Source: Takifugu bimaculatus (Eukaryota; Chordata; Actinopteri; Tetraodontiformes; Tetraodontidae). Taken from it: a stretch of DNA of 64,000 bases. The DNA is taken from positions 5,935,955-5,999,954 of the forward strand of contig CP034975.1 of assembly GCA_004026145.2 (NCBI GenBank). Reading direction: 5' to 3'. Below the pieces are notes generated by a model. That model did not search any database. It was not told the origin of the DNA and worked only from the letters and a program-made list of their open reading frames with translations. Shown here one piece after another: positions 1 to 11,800 of this stretch. Both the position numbers and the translations under genes were made by a program. Position 1 is the first letter of the stretch. Each line of letters begins with the position of its first letter.

Positions 1-3000
1 GCCGTGGAAACATATGTTCAAGCAACAATGGCTGCACAAAGAACAGGCTGCTTACTACATTTGTTTGGGGTTCATGTTACAGCTAATTCAAGAACAGGGT
101 GTGTATATGTGTGTGTGCAGAGAGTGGAAATGCCCATCTGTCTCCTCATTCTTTGTTCCAGTTGAGGTGAGAACAGACAGAAATAGATCATATGGCAGCA
201 GCCGTATAGATGTTTTGGTCAAAGCTAAGCACAAGATAAAGCCTTTGAGTGGCTAATGGAAAACGCTAAAGAGTTTCTGCCTCAAGGGAGCCTTTTTTCT
301 TTTTTTTTTAAGTTGCCATTTTAAAAATAATTTTCCCCATGTTTCATTCTTATCTGCAAAGGGACTAAAGAGTTCAGGCTTTCTCTTCAAAACGTAAACC
401 TTTGAGGAACTAAGACTAAGTTCAAATTGAGAACCAGTGAATTCTGATCAAAATATTGGAATCACATGTGGTAAGAAACATTCGTAGGTGTAGAGGGGAT
501 CTGGATCATAATGGAAAACCTTAATAAGCCCTGAACAGAAGTCTGTGTGAGTCTGGGTGGACATGAAATATCATAAAACAATAAAATGTCAATGATGAGG
601 GGATTCCCAGCACCAGTCTCATGACATCACGAGAACAAAACTGCTCTACAGGATCCTGACAGAGACGCTAATTCTGTTAAAAAAATGCAAGATACGATAT
701 AAATAATGGATTTTGCAACTTGCCGACAACCTGAAGCAGATTTTAACATATTCTGTGCACAAACAGGAAGTAATCCACTTTGACATGAGGAACTACAGGA
801 TGTGAGTGTGTGTGTTGCGGTGTCTGGACGCTCTGGACACGTCTCCACTCACTGAGGACATGTAGGACGTGAGCCAGAGGACAACGTTACATCGGGAAAC
901 TTAGAATCTGAAGGAACCGCAGCGATCCTTCACTGGATGACTGTAACGAAGCCAAATATCTGTCAAGTTTGCCCATTTGGTGTGTCTTCATGTGCAGGCA
1001 AGTAAAAATAGAGTCAAACAGAGTTGGAACCGAACATTTTGATCATATTTGAAGGAGTTGTTTTCATGCTGCATTCATCAGCTGACAGGACAATACTTAC
1101 ATCCCATGTAGCGACTGATCACAGAGTGCATTATAATTAGATGCTGCCTTTACTGCTCTTTTTCTAACTGCAAGACATCAATCACCATCTCATTGGCATT
1201 CAATGAAAATATATGGTTGTTTACGATCAAAATGAACCCTAAACATATATAAAAACCCCATATTTCTTCCCATATCAGTGGTTTTACACACAAGCTATTG
1301 ACACCTGTACTAAGAACAGTGCTTTAATGTCTACATATTTTACAGGTTTACTTTGCTAGCATGCTGCCGCGTGGGGGTTAATCCTCAGGATATCGGTTTT
1401 TGGATAGATACGGCTGTGGTGAATTGGATTAGAGTTTATTTTCGGTTTTGGTCTCCCTGACCTCACCTCTGCGAAATGGTGAAGTGAGTCTCGGTCTATT
1501 GGAGTAAATCCTCTCCACAGTGCTGCCTGCAGGAGACTAAATCCCAGGGAGTTCTCTCCTGCAGCTCTGTTGTCACACGGTGCCAAGCCAGGCCTGGGCG
1601 CCAGTGTGATGGATGGCAGCAGGCAAATCCACTCGTCTAATGAGCTTATGAATAAATGTATCTAGTCTAGTGTGTGCAGATGCAGGCATTGTGACACAGA
1701 TATGTGTTACATCCTCTGGTGTATGAATATGCATGCGGCTGTGCACGCGTGTACGCCTGAGATTAGTGTGAAGCGGATGCCTCGGAGCCGTGATGGTTAA
1801 TAAGTCGGGAGGGGGGGGGGGTGTTAAAATCTGAAAATGCTGATCTGTATTCCTGAGACTGTCAGCACGTACATACAAAGCCTTGGGTGAAATTGCCACC
1901 GCAAGCAGTGGAAAGAAAGCAAGTCAATATTATGATTCAAATTCACGTATGGAGCTGGCTGCGCACATGAAAGAGGCGCCTCTTTTCAGGCCCCCCCAGA
2001 CACAACCTGAGCTTTCAACTACTAAATGACAAGATCTGAATATGAATTGGAGGCTGTACACATTCTCATTTCTCATTTGTTGCAGATTAGAGAGTGATAG
2101 ACGGTACCAAGCATCGTCTGCGCCACTGTCTCAGTTACATACGACCTCAGGCGTGCGCTCAGACAAAGACACATACGCCCACGCATTAACACAAACATAT
2201 ACTGAAACATGATGTGGGTGAGCACATACATTCCTAGCTGTCTGCTGGCCGAGCCGAGCTCTACAGAAACCAAGCATGCATCCCCGGTCACTATGGAAAC
2301 AGCAGAGCATCGGGAAACCATCAGTTTTGTCCACCTTCAGTGAAGGTGGCGAAAGCGCATGGAGAGAGACGAAGGTGATTTTGCTCAGAAACACCAGCTC
2401 AGAACAACCATGTTCACATAAAGATGACCGCCAGCTGCCTCACAGCCCTCCGCTTAGCATTCAATCCACAGAAGTTGACATTCAAAGGATGGATGGAGCC
2501 GAAGGCCTTTGTCTGCAGAGGTCCAGAGGGCGACGAAGGAGCTTTTCAGACAGAATGTTCACAAGAACATACATTAGCCAATATGCAGAATAATCAACCC
2601 AGGATGAGCTCGGTGCTCCCCAGTTTTACTGAGCCTCACTGTGATGAATGTGCATTAACACTGTCCTGATTCAACTGTGAAAAGGGACGAAAGGAGCCGA
2701 ATTAATGTGAAAAAATCAGGACATCTATTTTTTACTGCTTTGAAGTCAATACTTTCTGTCCACGGGGAGCTTGGCAACGCTACAGAAGTAGAACCACCGA
2801 TGTGAGTGAACATTAATGCCAGTCTGACAATGAATTCTTCTGACACGTTGCTTAATATTCATGTCGATAGTCTTTGTCTACAACCCAGAGTCTGTTCCCA
2901 GAGCGTATGCAGCGAGCTGGATGATTCCGGGATGATTCCGTGCAGTCATCCGGCCGACTTGTTGGACAAAGCGACGCAGGCCAGATGTTGCTGTGCAACA

Positions 3001-3946
3001 AAAGCGAGGCATTCAGTCACATCCTGACGGTCAGCAGCGAGTGCACGTCCATTAGCTAAACTGCTGCTGCTTCTTTTATGTATGTCAGCGAGGGCTTCCA
3101 TCATTACAGGGTTGGGAGGATTATCTGGGGAAGGTGAGGCTCAGGCTCAATTTAAAGACCTGGAACGAGGACCTGATTTCAAACTGTTTGGTCTCTTCTG
3201 CTCTCCGATATTCTCATATGAAGTTACTGGGCCTGGATTAGACCTTTTGGACCTTTTCCCCCCCAAAAAATCATATGTGGGAGAAGATTTGTACAATATC
3301 TGACTGGAAAGAATAAACTAACAACAATTGCATTTTTTTTTTAAACCAAAAAATATACATTCAACGCCACATTCTTATGTCAAATCTTTTACCAAATCAA
3401 CTTTATCTTCTACTCACCCTCATATTTCCATGACAGCAGTGATGAAGCTCCTATACTGTTCACAAATGTTGCTCTCACAAGGAAAACAACAGATTATTCT
3501 AAAAATAAGCTCTCATGATTTCACTGCAACATCTTTGGGTTTTAATCCCAGTTGTGTGTGTCCTTATGTTGCCACTGCAAGCTTTTCTGTGCAGCTGTCT
3601 ACTCCAGTGAAAAGCTCCTCAACTCCCAGAGGAGCTCGTCTTCATGACTCAGCTCTACAGTGGAAGCACAACACATTCTAACCCGGAGCTGTTCAGACAC
3701 TGCTAAAGTCCTTTTCCCCCAGTCGGGCCCTTTTTCCGGTAGAAGTGAAGTGACGGTGTGACTGTGAACATTTCAGGGAGACATGAGGGAGGGCCTGCAC
3801 TCCGGGGGCCAGGGACTAATTAAATATGATACCACCACAGGAAAGTGAGAGCAGCATAATTGACACGATACAGTCCTCTAATAATATCAAAACTGGCTTG
3901 ACCTCTGTCCTAAATGGAGTTTAGCTCTCTAGGGATATACATACAG

Positions 3947-3972
3947 ACCCCCCCCCCACACACACACACACA
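3947..3972. repeat. C-run followed by (CA)n
   Basis: About ten C followed directly by eight CA units; a simple low-complexity tract. Confidence 0.9.
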
Positions 3973-4149
3973 TGCCATTGTCAGCCAGTCTCATAAACAA
4001 ACTTTGCTTCAAACTATACATTAAACAGACAATAGTGACACATGGCTTTTTCAATCACTTACAGTTTTAACATAGAATGAAAAAATGGGAAAATGGCATA
4101 ATTTTAGACACAAGTTGTAATCACATGATGCTGCATACTGTCATTGCTA

Positions 4150-4222
4150 GCAGAGTTGGGATGCGAACCAATACCTCACAGTGGTTCTGTGCCCAGAGAT
4201 GACTGATCAAATGCGCTAACTG
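4150..4222 (-). repeat. tRNA-like sequence, probable SINE head remnant
   Basis: Minus strand carries GTTAGCGCATTTGATCAG, resembling a tRNA A box (the GTTAGCGCA of tRNA-Met type), and about 45 nt later GGTTCGCATCC, close to the B box GGTTCGANTCC. The spacing fits a tRNA. The T-stem is imperfect, position 58 is C instead of A, and no acceptor stem closes, so a functional tRNA is unlikely. Confidence 0.28.
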
Positions 4223-4275
4223 CAGGCTAACGAGAAGCAAACGCTAACGCTGGTGTTGCCGAGCAGGTTAACAAT

Positions 4276-4301
4276 GCACACACACAGCACACACACACAC
4301 A
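4276..4301. repeat. (CA)n, interrupted
   Basis: CA units interrupted once by G (CACACAGCACAC); about 12 units in all. Confidence 0.9.
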
Positions 4302-4634
4302 ATACCACAAGTCCTACTGCTCCATGTATATCACGGAGAGAACTGTTAGCTCGGCTCTCCACTTGTGAAAAGTAGTGAGGTGCTATATGCAACCCACTGT
4401 TCTGTTTTGTAAGCAGATCATTATTGGGCTATTAATAGTGCACTGTGGATTTCACTTTTCAGCTCCCCCCACCCAGAAGGTACGGTAGGCCTACAAAGCA
4501 CCAAGTAAAAGCACATTGAGAAGCACTAACACAGAAAAAGTAACTATTGTTCATGAAAGGAGAATAGATTATTGTGCAGAATAGATTGACCAGAATATAG
4601 CAACATAAATATATTCTATAGAGAAAGATATAAC

Positions 4635-4715
4635 TTACTTATCTGCATTGATAGGAGACTGTATGTAATTAACTAGAAATGGACCAAACATTGTTCCCTG
4701 AGGGATGCCACAGCC
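4635..4715 (-). pseudogene. LINE reverse-transcriptase scrap
   Basis: Minus-strand translation reads CGIPQGTMFGPFLVNYI and continues to a stop at 4637-4635. G-I/V-P-Q-G-x-x-x-G-P-x-L is the conserved block just before the YADD catalytic motif of non-LTR reverse transcriptases (L2/Rex-like LINEs). YADD itself is not found downstream, and the frame closes after about 26 codons. It is therefore a short decayed fragment, not an active element. Limits of the original insertion are not visible. Confidence 0.55.
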
Positions 4716-6775
4716 CAAATCCTGCATTCTTTTAAAAATAAATTAACGTAAACGTCCACCCATTCCCCAAAAATGTCAGTTATGTTGGTGTTAAATACTG
4801 ATCTGTCATTATATCAGAGCTCTTTTGTTGTTGTTTTTTAAAATTATTTTGACAAGCTAGCTCTTTATGAACCACAGAAAGGCTCATGCTTACAATAGAT
4901 TCCTTTAGAAGAAACATAAGGAAGAAAATTAATGGTAAGCCTATAATTTTGAGGGTTGGCTCCTTCTGGAGCTCCTGATCAGGAATATAAGGCAGCCGCA
5001 GCTGTTTTGAAAAGGCTGGATATAAAGTTGAACAGCATATTGATGGCAAAGACAGCAGACTCAGATTTGGTAGGAGAGGGAATGAGCGTGGAATATTATT
5101 ACACGTGGCCCACCGAGCACGGCCTCCCCGTTACATATCCAACCGTAAAGTTAGCCAAGAAATAAGAGAGCGAGAGGGAAAAGAGAATTGTTGCTGCTGC
5201 CAAAAAGTTAAAAACACAAAGATTCTTCCTCTATCCTTTACGAAGACAGCAGTGCCATCAAAGCCTGATTTATAGCCACCTACCAGAGGGGACACCCACA
5301 GACCTGCAGCCATATTGTAACTAGTGCACCCAGACTATAATATACTGGAAACTGAGATCATATTGATCTCCAGAGGCATCACCGCCACTCATACCTTTCG
5401 AAGGCCGCATTTTGGTTTTGGTGACACCTTAAAAACTGGCCAGATGAAGTGGAATTTGAGACCTCCTTTAATGTTGCTTTAATAACGTATCCGGAGCTCA
5501 CGACTCAATTGTCTGACACACTGGAGAGATTGCATGGGAGACAAATTGGCCAATTATATGAATCAATATGACTTTGAACCATCTCAGAGAGTAAGTGGAG
5601 TCAGAGTTGGCCTGAGTTTCAGGTAAGTGGGTCACATCAATTACTCTCCATTTAAATCCAGGCTTAACTGATGATTCTTGTGAAGACGTGTGAGATTTTG
5701 GGCAACGAGACATTTCCAGAAACCTGGAACTTTGGGTTCAAATTTATCACAAAAAAAAACAAGATTTGTTTCTTTATGCACACTGGAACATATGATGATG
5801 ATGTTTTATTTACATTGTCCAATATTAATTTAATGAAGCCTGGCCTGACGCCCTGTCTGCCCTTAATGTTTCGTCCATTGACTGATTCTTGCTGTGCAAA
5901 ATTCAGCCAAAGACATATTTGTTTTTGGACTTAACTCCTCTACTTTAACCCAACCAGGAGGCTGGGATGTCTGCTGACCCTTATATCCTTAGTTGTGCTT
6001 AGTTTATTCAAAGATATTGAAGAAAATAAAGTCAATGAGGAGTTTCATTTTTAAATCAGCTTCATAGCTAATACGTAGAACACTTCTATCGGCTTCATTA
6101 GAAAATAAAGGGTCCCGTGGATCGGGAGAGACTTCATTCACTCTGGCCCATATCCCCCCAGGAGGGATCCTAAACTCTGTCACCTTGGGCACAATCAATG
6201 AGACTACCGAGCCACCCTGAAATCGAAGTACGTGGCGTCGCTGCCACATAGATTCTCAGAGGTAGCTCGCCAGACTGGTCTGCAGGTGCGAATGCTAAGT
6301 GGTGTGAAAAAGTGGCTCATCAAAAATCAGTCACCTGAGAACGGCAATAACAGCTGCTGATGAGATGCTTTTCTGGCAGACGGTGTTATTGAGACATTTT
6401 GTTCCCTTCGCACACCAGCTTGCCGTCCCCTGGGATAACGGCAGAGCGGCAGGCAGCCTGCAGCACAGAAACTGAGCAGAGGAACCACATCCCAGCGCAT
6501 GAAGATTCTGGAACACAACAAGACACTGCTGCTGCCCCTGACTGCACCAAAAAACGCCACATACAGTCACTGTACTCTGAAAGTGTGGCACACAACAACA
6601 GGAACAAGCACCATTAGCCACCCACAGCCTGTGCTTAGACACACACTCAGAGACAACTGAACGCTCACCCACGCTGACGCATGAAAAACAGCAGCTCTGC
6701 ACAAAAAACAACATAAAAATATATCAAAAAAACCAGAAGGCTTTATCGCACTGGTTGATTCACCGCCCATTGAGC

Positions 6776-6812
6776 CTACACTGCTTTTAGAGCAGCTTTT
6801 AGAGCAGCTTTA
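6776..6812. repeat. 11-bp tandem duplication
   Basis: AGAGCAGCTTTT occurs twice in a row with a partial upstream third copy; local slippage. Confidence 0.7.
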
Positions 6813-6879
6813 AAGCGTCATTCCGCGGAGACAAAACACTTTTCCTCGCACCTATACAAACATGAACCCACAGCAGCCG

Positions 6880-6902
6880 CCGCAGCAGCAGCAGCAGCAG
6901 CG
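6880..6902. repeat. (CAG)6 with flanking CCG
   Basis: CCGCCGCAG followed by further CAG units. On the plus strand it sits in a short frame that starts at an ATG (6862) and ends after 20 codons, so it is probably a triplet microsatellite, not a coding Gln tract. Confidence 0.85.
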
Positions 6903-7006
6903 GCTCTGGCCGAACACGAGGTGAAGCAGCAGGTGAGAGGAAAGAGGTGGAGGGAGGACAGAGGCAGGGCAACGAAACAAGTGAAAGAGGGTGTGGCAGA
7001 GCTCAC

Positions 7007-7118
7007 CATTCTCAAACCAAATCTTGCATTCCTGGCGGCTGGAATACTCCACCAGTTCCCCTCCTCCTTCCTCCTCCAGCACAAGCAGTCTGTCCTCACC
7101 GAGTGATGACCAGTTCAT
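7007..7118 (-). CDS. candidate alternative first coding exon (or unrelated exon)
   Basis: On the minus strand an ATG at 7118 opens a frame of 37 codons, MNWSSLGEDRLLVLEEEGGG followed by ELVEYSSRQECKIWFENG, that stops at a good donor (GAATG|GTGAGC) in phase 1, the same phase as all tanc2 junctions in this window. The peptide looks protein-like (KIWFENG) but I do not recognise it, and part is inflated by a GGA-rich stretch. The ATG has a poor context (T at -3). An alternative reading is an internal exon using CGGTGAG|GACAG as acceptor behind the long T-rich tract at 7121-7175; that would be phase 0 and incompatible with splicing from tanc2 exon 3. A CpG-rich patch lies 200-450 bp upstream. Uncertain. 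Confidence 0.35.
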
Positions 7119-7120
7119 CA

Positions 7121-7178
7121 AAAAATGAAAGAAAAAAGAAAAAAGAAAACGGGACGCGAAAAAAAAAAAAAACACCCA
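7121..7178. repeat. A-rich (minus strand T-rich) tract
   Basis: Runs of A broken by G and one GGGACGCG. On the minus strand it forms a very long pyrimidine tract immediately before the candidate exon at 7007-7118, which could act as splice-acceptor sequence or simply be low complexity. Confidence 0.8.
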
Positions 7179-7289
7179 AAAAGAAGACGTGGAGGACACA
7201 GACGACCTGCGTCTCTCCTGCTTCTTGTTTTTCCTGGGAGGAAATCTCCACAGGTTTCGGGGCTGATGCTGCCCGCTCGGTTCAGTCGC

Positions 7290-7570
7290 AGTAACTGATA
7301 CAGAGTCAGGACGATGGAGCAGCGACGGGAGGAGCGAGAGGAGGAGGAGGAGGAGGAGGAGGAAGAGAGAGAGAGAGAAGAACGAAGAAGTCGCTGCGGG
7401 ACACAGAAGAGGTGACACCTTTGCTTTGCCAAGAACTGAAGGTGACGGAAACCATTGACGGCAGCAGAACGAGATTTGAAAGAATAGAAAACGTCCCCAG
7501 CGAGACGGAAGCGAGCGGCTCACTCGCCTGCGCGATTCTGCATTAGCGTTTAGCGTGTTATGTATAGATG
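7290..7570. promoter_or_regulatory. intragenic CpG-rich patch, candidate internal promoter
   Basis: About a dozen CpGs fall in the 110 bp around 7445-7555 (AACGAG, AACGTC, AGCGAGACGG, GCGAGCGG, CTCGCCTGCGCG), and further CpGs occur near 7310-7335 and 7385-7400. The surrounding intron is CpG-poor. The patch is upstream, on the minus strand, of the candidate exon at 7007-7118. It includes a GGA/GA repeat. Confidence 0.35.
7336..7379. repeat. (GAG)n/(GA)n purine tract
   Basis: About nine GAG units followed by about six GA units, in the CpG-rich patch of the downstream intron. Its translation gives poly-Glu or poly-Ser frames that are not genes. Confidence 0.92.
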
Positions 7571-8084
7571 TGAGAGGTGCTCTCTCTCTCCCTCTCTCTC
7601 TCCAGGAACAGGAGCCCAGGTCTCCAACAGATGAATGGTGCAGTGCTGCTGTTGTCATGGCAACGGTGGAGGAAAAAAAAAAAAGAGGGGGAGGAGAAGG
7701 GTGGGTACTGAGGGAGGAAAGAAAATGGCATAAAAAAGCGGAGGGGGAGGGAGGGAGGGCAATATCGGGGAGAGACTTTTGGCTGCGTGTGGACGTTTCA
7801 GATCAAAAGTGTGGAAAGACGAGGTATCGCAGCAATTCCGATACTCTGCCTTCCTCCCGGGCTCTGGAATTCCCGCCTGTCCTTGTTTTACCCTTGAAAC
7901 TGTATTTGTACAGCTGCAGCCATGTTTTACGGCTTTTTAGGGGTTCACACCCACGGGGGCTGGGGGGTTTATTGTGTGCCGTCTTTGTCGGGGGGTTGAT
8001 ATCTGTGGTCCCGCTGCTTCTAAAGTGCTTTTTATTAATCTCCTCCAGTCACACTTATTTCCCCAGGGTGATGCGTGCAAACGC

Positions 8085-8117
8085 CATTTACAGCTTGTTA
8101 CCAACAAGCTGTAAATG
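8085..8117. repeat. perfect 15-bp hairpin with 3-nt loop
   Basis: CATTTACAGCTTGTT (8085-8099) and AACAAGCTGTAAATG (8103-8117) are exact reverse complements separated only by ACC. It lies about 190 bp left of the inverted-repeat transposon but does not share its sequence. Confidence 0.9.
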
Positions 8118-8303
8118 ACGTACAGACAGAGGTCAAGGTTTTTGAGCTGCGGGTGGCAGTCTGGCAGTGCTGGAACCTGGAAAGACTTGGAAAAAAAACT
8201 TTACATTTTCATCCGTCACGTGTCATCAGGCGCAAACGGCACCATCCTGCAGCATAATCTAGTGAGACGCAAAGACGAGGTGGCTGCTCACATGCCTGCA
8301 CGG

Positions 8304-8852
8304 ACCGTATCTTCTGGACTATATGTCGCTCCGGAGTCTAAGTCGCACTAGCCAAAAATGCATAATAAAGAAGAAAAATAGATATATAAGTCGCATTTTA
8401 GGGGGAAATTTATTTGATAAAATCCGAGACCAAAAACATACATTTCATCTTGAAAGGCAATTAGCATCCATTTGCATGGATTAGCAATAGCGTTACGGTA
8501 TGCTAACGTACCAAATTCAGCTACATGACCCACAACGAACTGAGTACGTGTCTGCTTTGTTAACGTAACATAATAACAGTTATTTAGATAATTATAGCAT
8601 AAAGAACATCCGAGCAAGTTTACCAAACAATCAAGTCTAACTCCAGACGAAGCACCGCTTCTTCTTCTGCGTCGCTAAAGGAACTCAGTTCCTCAGTACA
8701 CGCGCCTAGAGCGCCCTCTTGTGGTCGTCAGTGTGAAAATAACGAACATGTGAAATTCTGTAATAATGTATTATATAAGTCGCTCCGGAGTACAAGTACC
8801 CTCCTGATAAACTATGAAAAAAAAGTGCGACTTATAGTCCGGAAAATACGGT
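8304..8852. mobile_element. non-autonomous inverted-repeat DNA transposon (MITE-like)
   Basis: The ends are imperfect terminal inverted repeats: the left starts ACCGTATCTTCTGGACTATA and the right, read in reverse complement, starts ACCGTATTTTCCGGACTATA, then both continue to GTCGC; 22 of 26 positions agree. Just inside both ends lies a direct 13-bp repeat GTCGCTCCGGAGT (8325-8337 and 8779-8791). No transposase frame is present; the interior is AT-rich and includes GCGCCCTCTTGTGGTC near 8708. ACCGTATTTTCCGGACTATAAG-type ends are familiar from abundant short elements in fish genomes; I cannot assign the superfamily firmly. A target-site duplication is not clear: the flanks CTGCACGG and CTGCAGG are similar but imperfect. 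Confidence 0.82.
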
Positions 8853-11800
8853 AACTGCAGGACAATAAGATCACGACAACAGGCAGACAAGCAGAAAGTA
8901 TTTGTTGCTGACTTGTGTAAAACTCTAAAATAGTATTTTTGTTCAAGTGTGAACTGCCGTCTGAGCATTGTTATATACTTGCCTGAAGGTATAAAAATAT
9001 CCTGATTCTCATTTGTGCTAAAGACAGTTTTAATAGGATTATGTGCAGTTTTATCATTCTGAGTGTGCCAGCTCTGTCGAACACAAACAATGTTGATTCT
9101 TTTTAAAATAATAAGCCAATGCTTATTATGTACCAAAAAATGTAGCATTAAACATAAAAATAACAAACAGCACAACCCTTAAAATGAGTTTTGGACGCCT
9201 TTATTGTTGCTGTAGTTTTCCCTCTGTATGAACCCTCGACTAAAAAAATCCATTTTTGTCAATGACTTTAATTTCCAACACATTGATTTCCTCTTGTTCT
9301 ATAGTCCATTTCCATAATGTTATTATTTAAAAACATGCAGGATTAGCAGAATCTTAATTAATTTCAATCAATGGATTTGCACATCGAAAGAAACACAGTT
9401 ATAACAGTATGTTCAATAATAAATAGATATATAAGAGCCAAATCTCTTCAGGATGCTGCATGTCAGAACAGGTTAATGATGCTTTTACTGCCATTTTTGT
9501 GTAATTACTTACCGTTAAAAAATTAAAAACCTCCTGCTTAAACAGTTTCAATATTCTTGATAAGGAAAATATGCTAATCGAAGCAACAACTCTGAATTCT
9601 AAAGAGATGAGTGTAAACCAAACACAGGATCATGAAATATCAATTTAATTCTAACAAGAAAAATAAAGTGAAATAGTAATACAATTGTACTGCGTATTTA
9701 GGGCGAACATGCGTTCACAAACAAACAAACAAAGCTCCAGCCTTTAGCTGGAGCACCATAAAAAGCTGAATTTATGTGTATTTTCTTTATTCTAGACCGG
9801 ATATTGTCCAATTCAATTTCTCCTGACATAAAATAAGATATATTTTTTTAGCTGTTCTGCATGTGGCTCATCAATACTGTCAGCAGAATTTAATCAACCC
9901 AACAAGCCGCCTCAGAGTCACATACTTTCACACACTTAATGAAGAAAAGGCAGCGCTGTGATGACTGGGGAGACTGAACTATGACAAGAATCTTTATTGC
10001 TGCTCTGTATCCACCTGCGTCGAGTCTTCCTCCCTGAGAACATTTCACTTCTGTTTCAATGGCCTCTCTCCGCTTAACCTTCACTCTTTGACGCTGGAGC
10101 CACAAGTGTCAAATAAAGGCAGAATAATCCATAAAAGATTTTCAGTCTTCAACCCCGAGCATGGAATGGAAGCTGAGATGTTGTAAATGTCACCGTTCTT
10201 TCCAAACATGGCACGGAATCCGCACGAGCACGGCGAGACGGGATCAGGGAAAACAATTAAGACACAACGTGTCAACCTTTTTTTGCAAAAACAGGCAGGG
10301 ATCATTAAATCCCAAAGCACAATGCAGTCCTGGCTTGTTATTAAAGGTTAATTAGGTCAGTCAGTTCTTCAGCATGTGTATTTTAAAGTATTAAGGCTGG
10401 ATTAGAAGCTCTTTTTTAATACTTAATGACGAGGAGGATTCTTATGGGCTGGTCGTATTGCAGCATTTAGGGGAACAAATAGTACAGCATTTCTGAAATG
10501 GAGTGCAGGAACGTTTACTTGGAGCACATTTTGATGGATACTGTTATTCTGCTCCTTTTGCCGAATAACAACATTATTCACAGAAACTTATGAAATGTTT
10601 TGCTGTAATTTTTCCAGCCGATTCTCTTTCGGTAATAGCAGGTTTTTATTTCCCCAAACCCCCACAGTAACAGCTCTCACCGAGGAAGAATAAATTCTTA
10701 ATATGTACGTGCAAAACATTGTAACAAGTGGCCCTTTTGCTGCCACAAAAACACATAATATCCAACCCCAACACCAGCAGCAGGACTGAAATACCCACTC
10801 ACAGCCAACTCTGCTAACTCTGTAGCTCAACTGTCTTAACGTAGATGCTTAAGAGCACCCACACGATGAGCTAGGAGACATGACAGAGCAGTGGTGCACC
10901 ATGCTAATTCCAAAGCATCCACAGTGCAGCTGATGAGCTTTGCTCAGGAACGATGTCGGCAACTCGTTGTTGTGTCAGCATGGAGGGAGAGAAATGAGGC
11001 AGCACAATTAAAGAAGCTTGTTCTTTGGAGTTTTTGTCTAAATATATAGAAGTTTCACCTTTACGTAAAGCTGGGAAACTGCAGGGAGACAGAAACCCAA
11101 AGAATAAGCTCGATTGATTGATTTCTACGATGAATTAGAGGAGTATCATTTGTGGAAAGACACTTGATGGGTGTTGATTGAGGAACAAATAAGCAAACGA
11201 TGATCACGGCTCAGAACAATCAACCACATGAGAATATCATGGTAAGGATGAGAACGGCACTTTGTATTCTCAGACACTGATGAGTTGAAAAAGATGGATG
11301 GAGATGAAAGAACGCTGCTCCGAACAGAGCTGCTGAGAAAACCTGTTTAATGAGAGCAGGAGGCCGAGTATCCCGACGTGATGCAACCAACTGAGCGAGA
11401 AGTCGAAATGGAATGGAAATGTGTGGAACTTTGGAGTCAGACAGCGTGCTCTGAGCAGACCCAGGCTTGGCAAACACTCCGCGGAACAATCTCTGAACTG
11501 TGCTGTCTGACCTTTAGACAAGCGAGGAGATTAAAAAACAGACCTTCAGGGTTTACCACTGTTGAAATCTAAATCAATTTATCTATGGTAAACACTAGCC
11601 ACACATCAGCATGATATTATAGCCGATATTCAATCAGTGGTAACCTGGTCTCAAGGCGGGTCCAGACTGAGGTCATCGCAGCGTCTTCCCCGCTCTGTCT
11701 CGTGGATTCACCCCTCGAGCAACCTGCGGCCCCTCGAGTGCCATCGTGCAGGCAGAGGGGATTAAATCAAAGACTCAATGATTCTCTAAAAAGGTCAATG

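Noticed and set aside
6862..6924. Plus-strand ATG followed by a Gln-rich peptide (MNPQQPPQQQ) near a possible donor
   Set aside because: The frame stops after 20 codons and the Gln tract is a CAG microsatellite; no further exon supports it.
6852..7658. 268-codon minus-strand frame, the longest in the window
   Set aside because: Most of it translates low-complexity T-rich and TCC-rich tracts (poly-Phe, poly-Leu, poly-Ser). Only the 7007-7118 part with a donor site is kept as a candidate exon.
7555..8118. 187-codon plus-strand frame
   Set aside because: Driven by A/G-rich low complexity, with no recognisable domain; it runs opposite to tanc2 and its end coincides with the hairpin.
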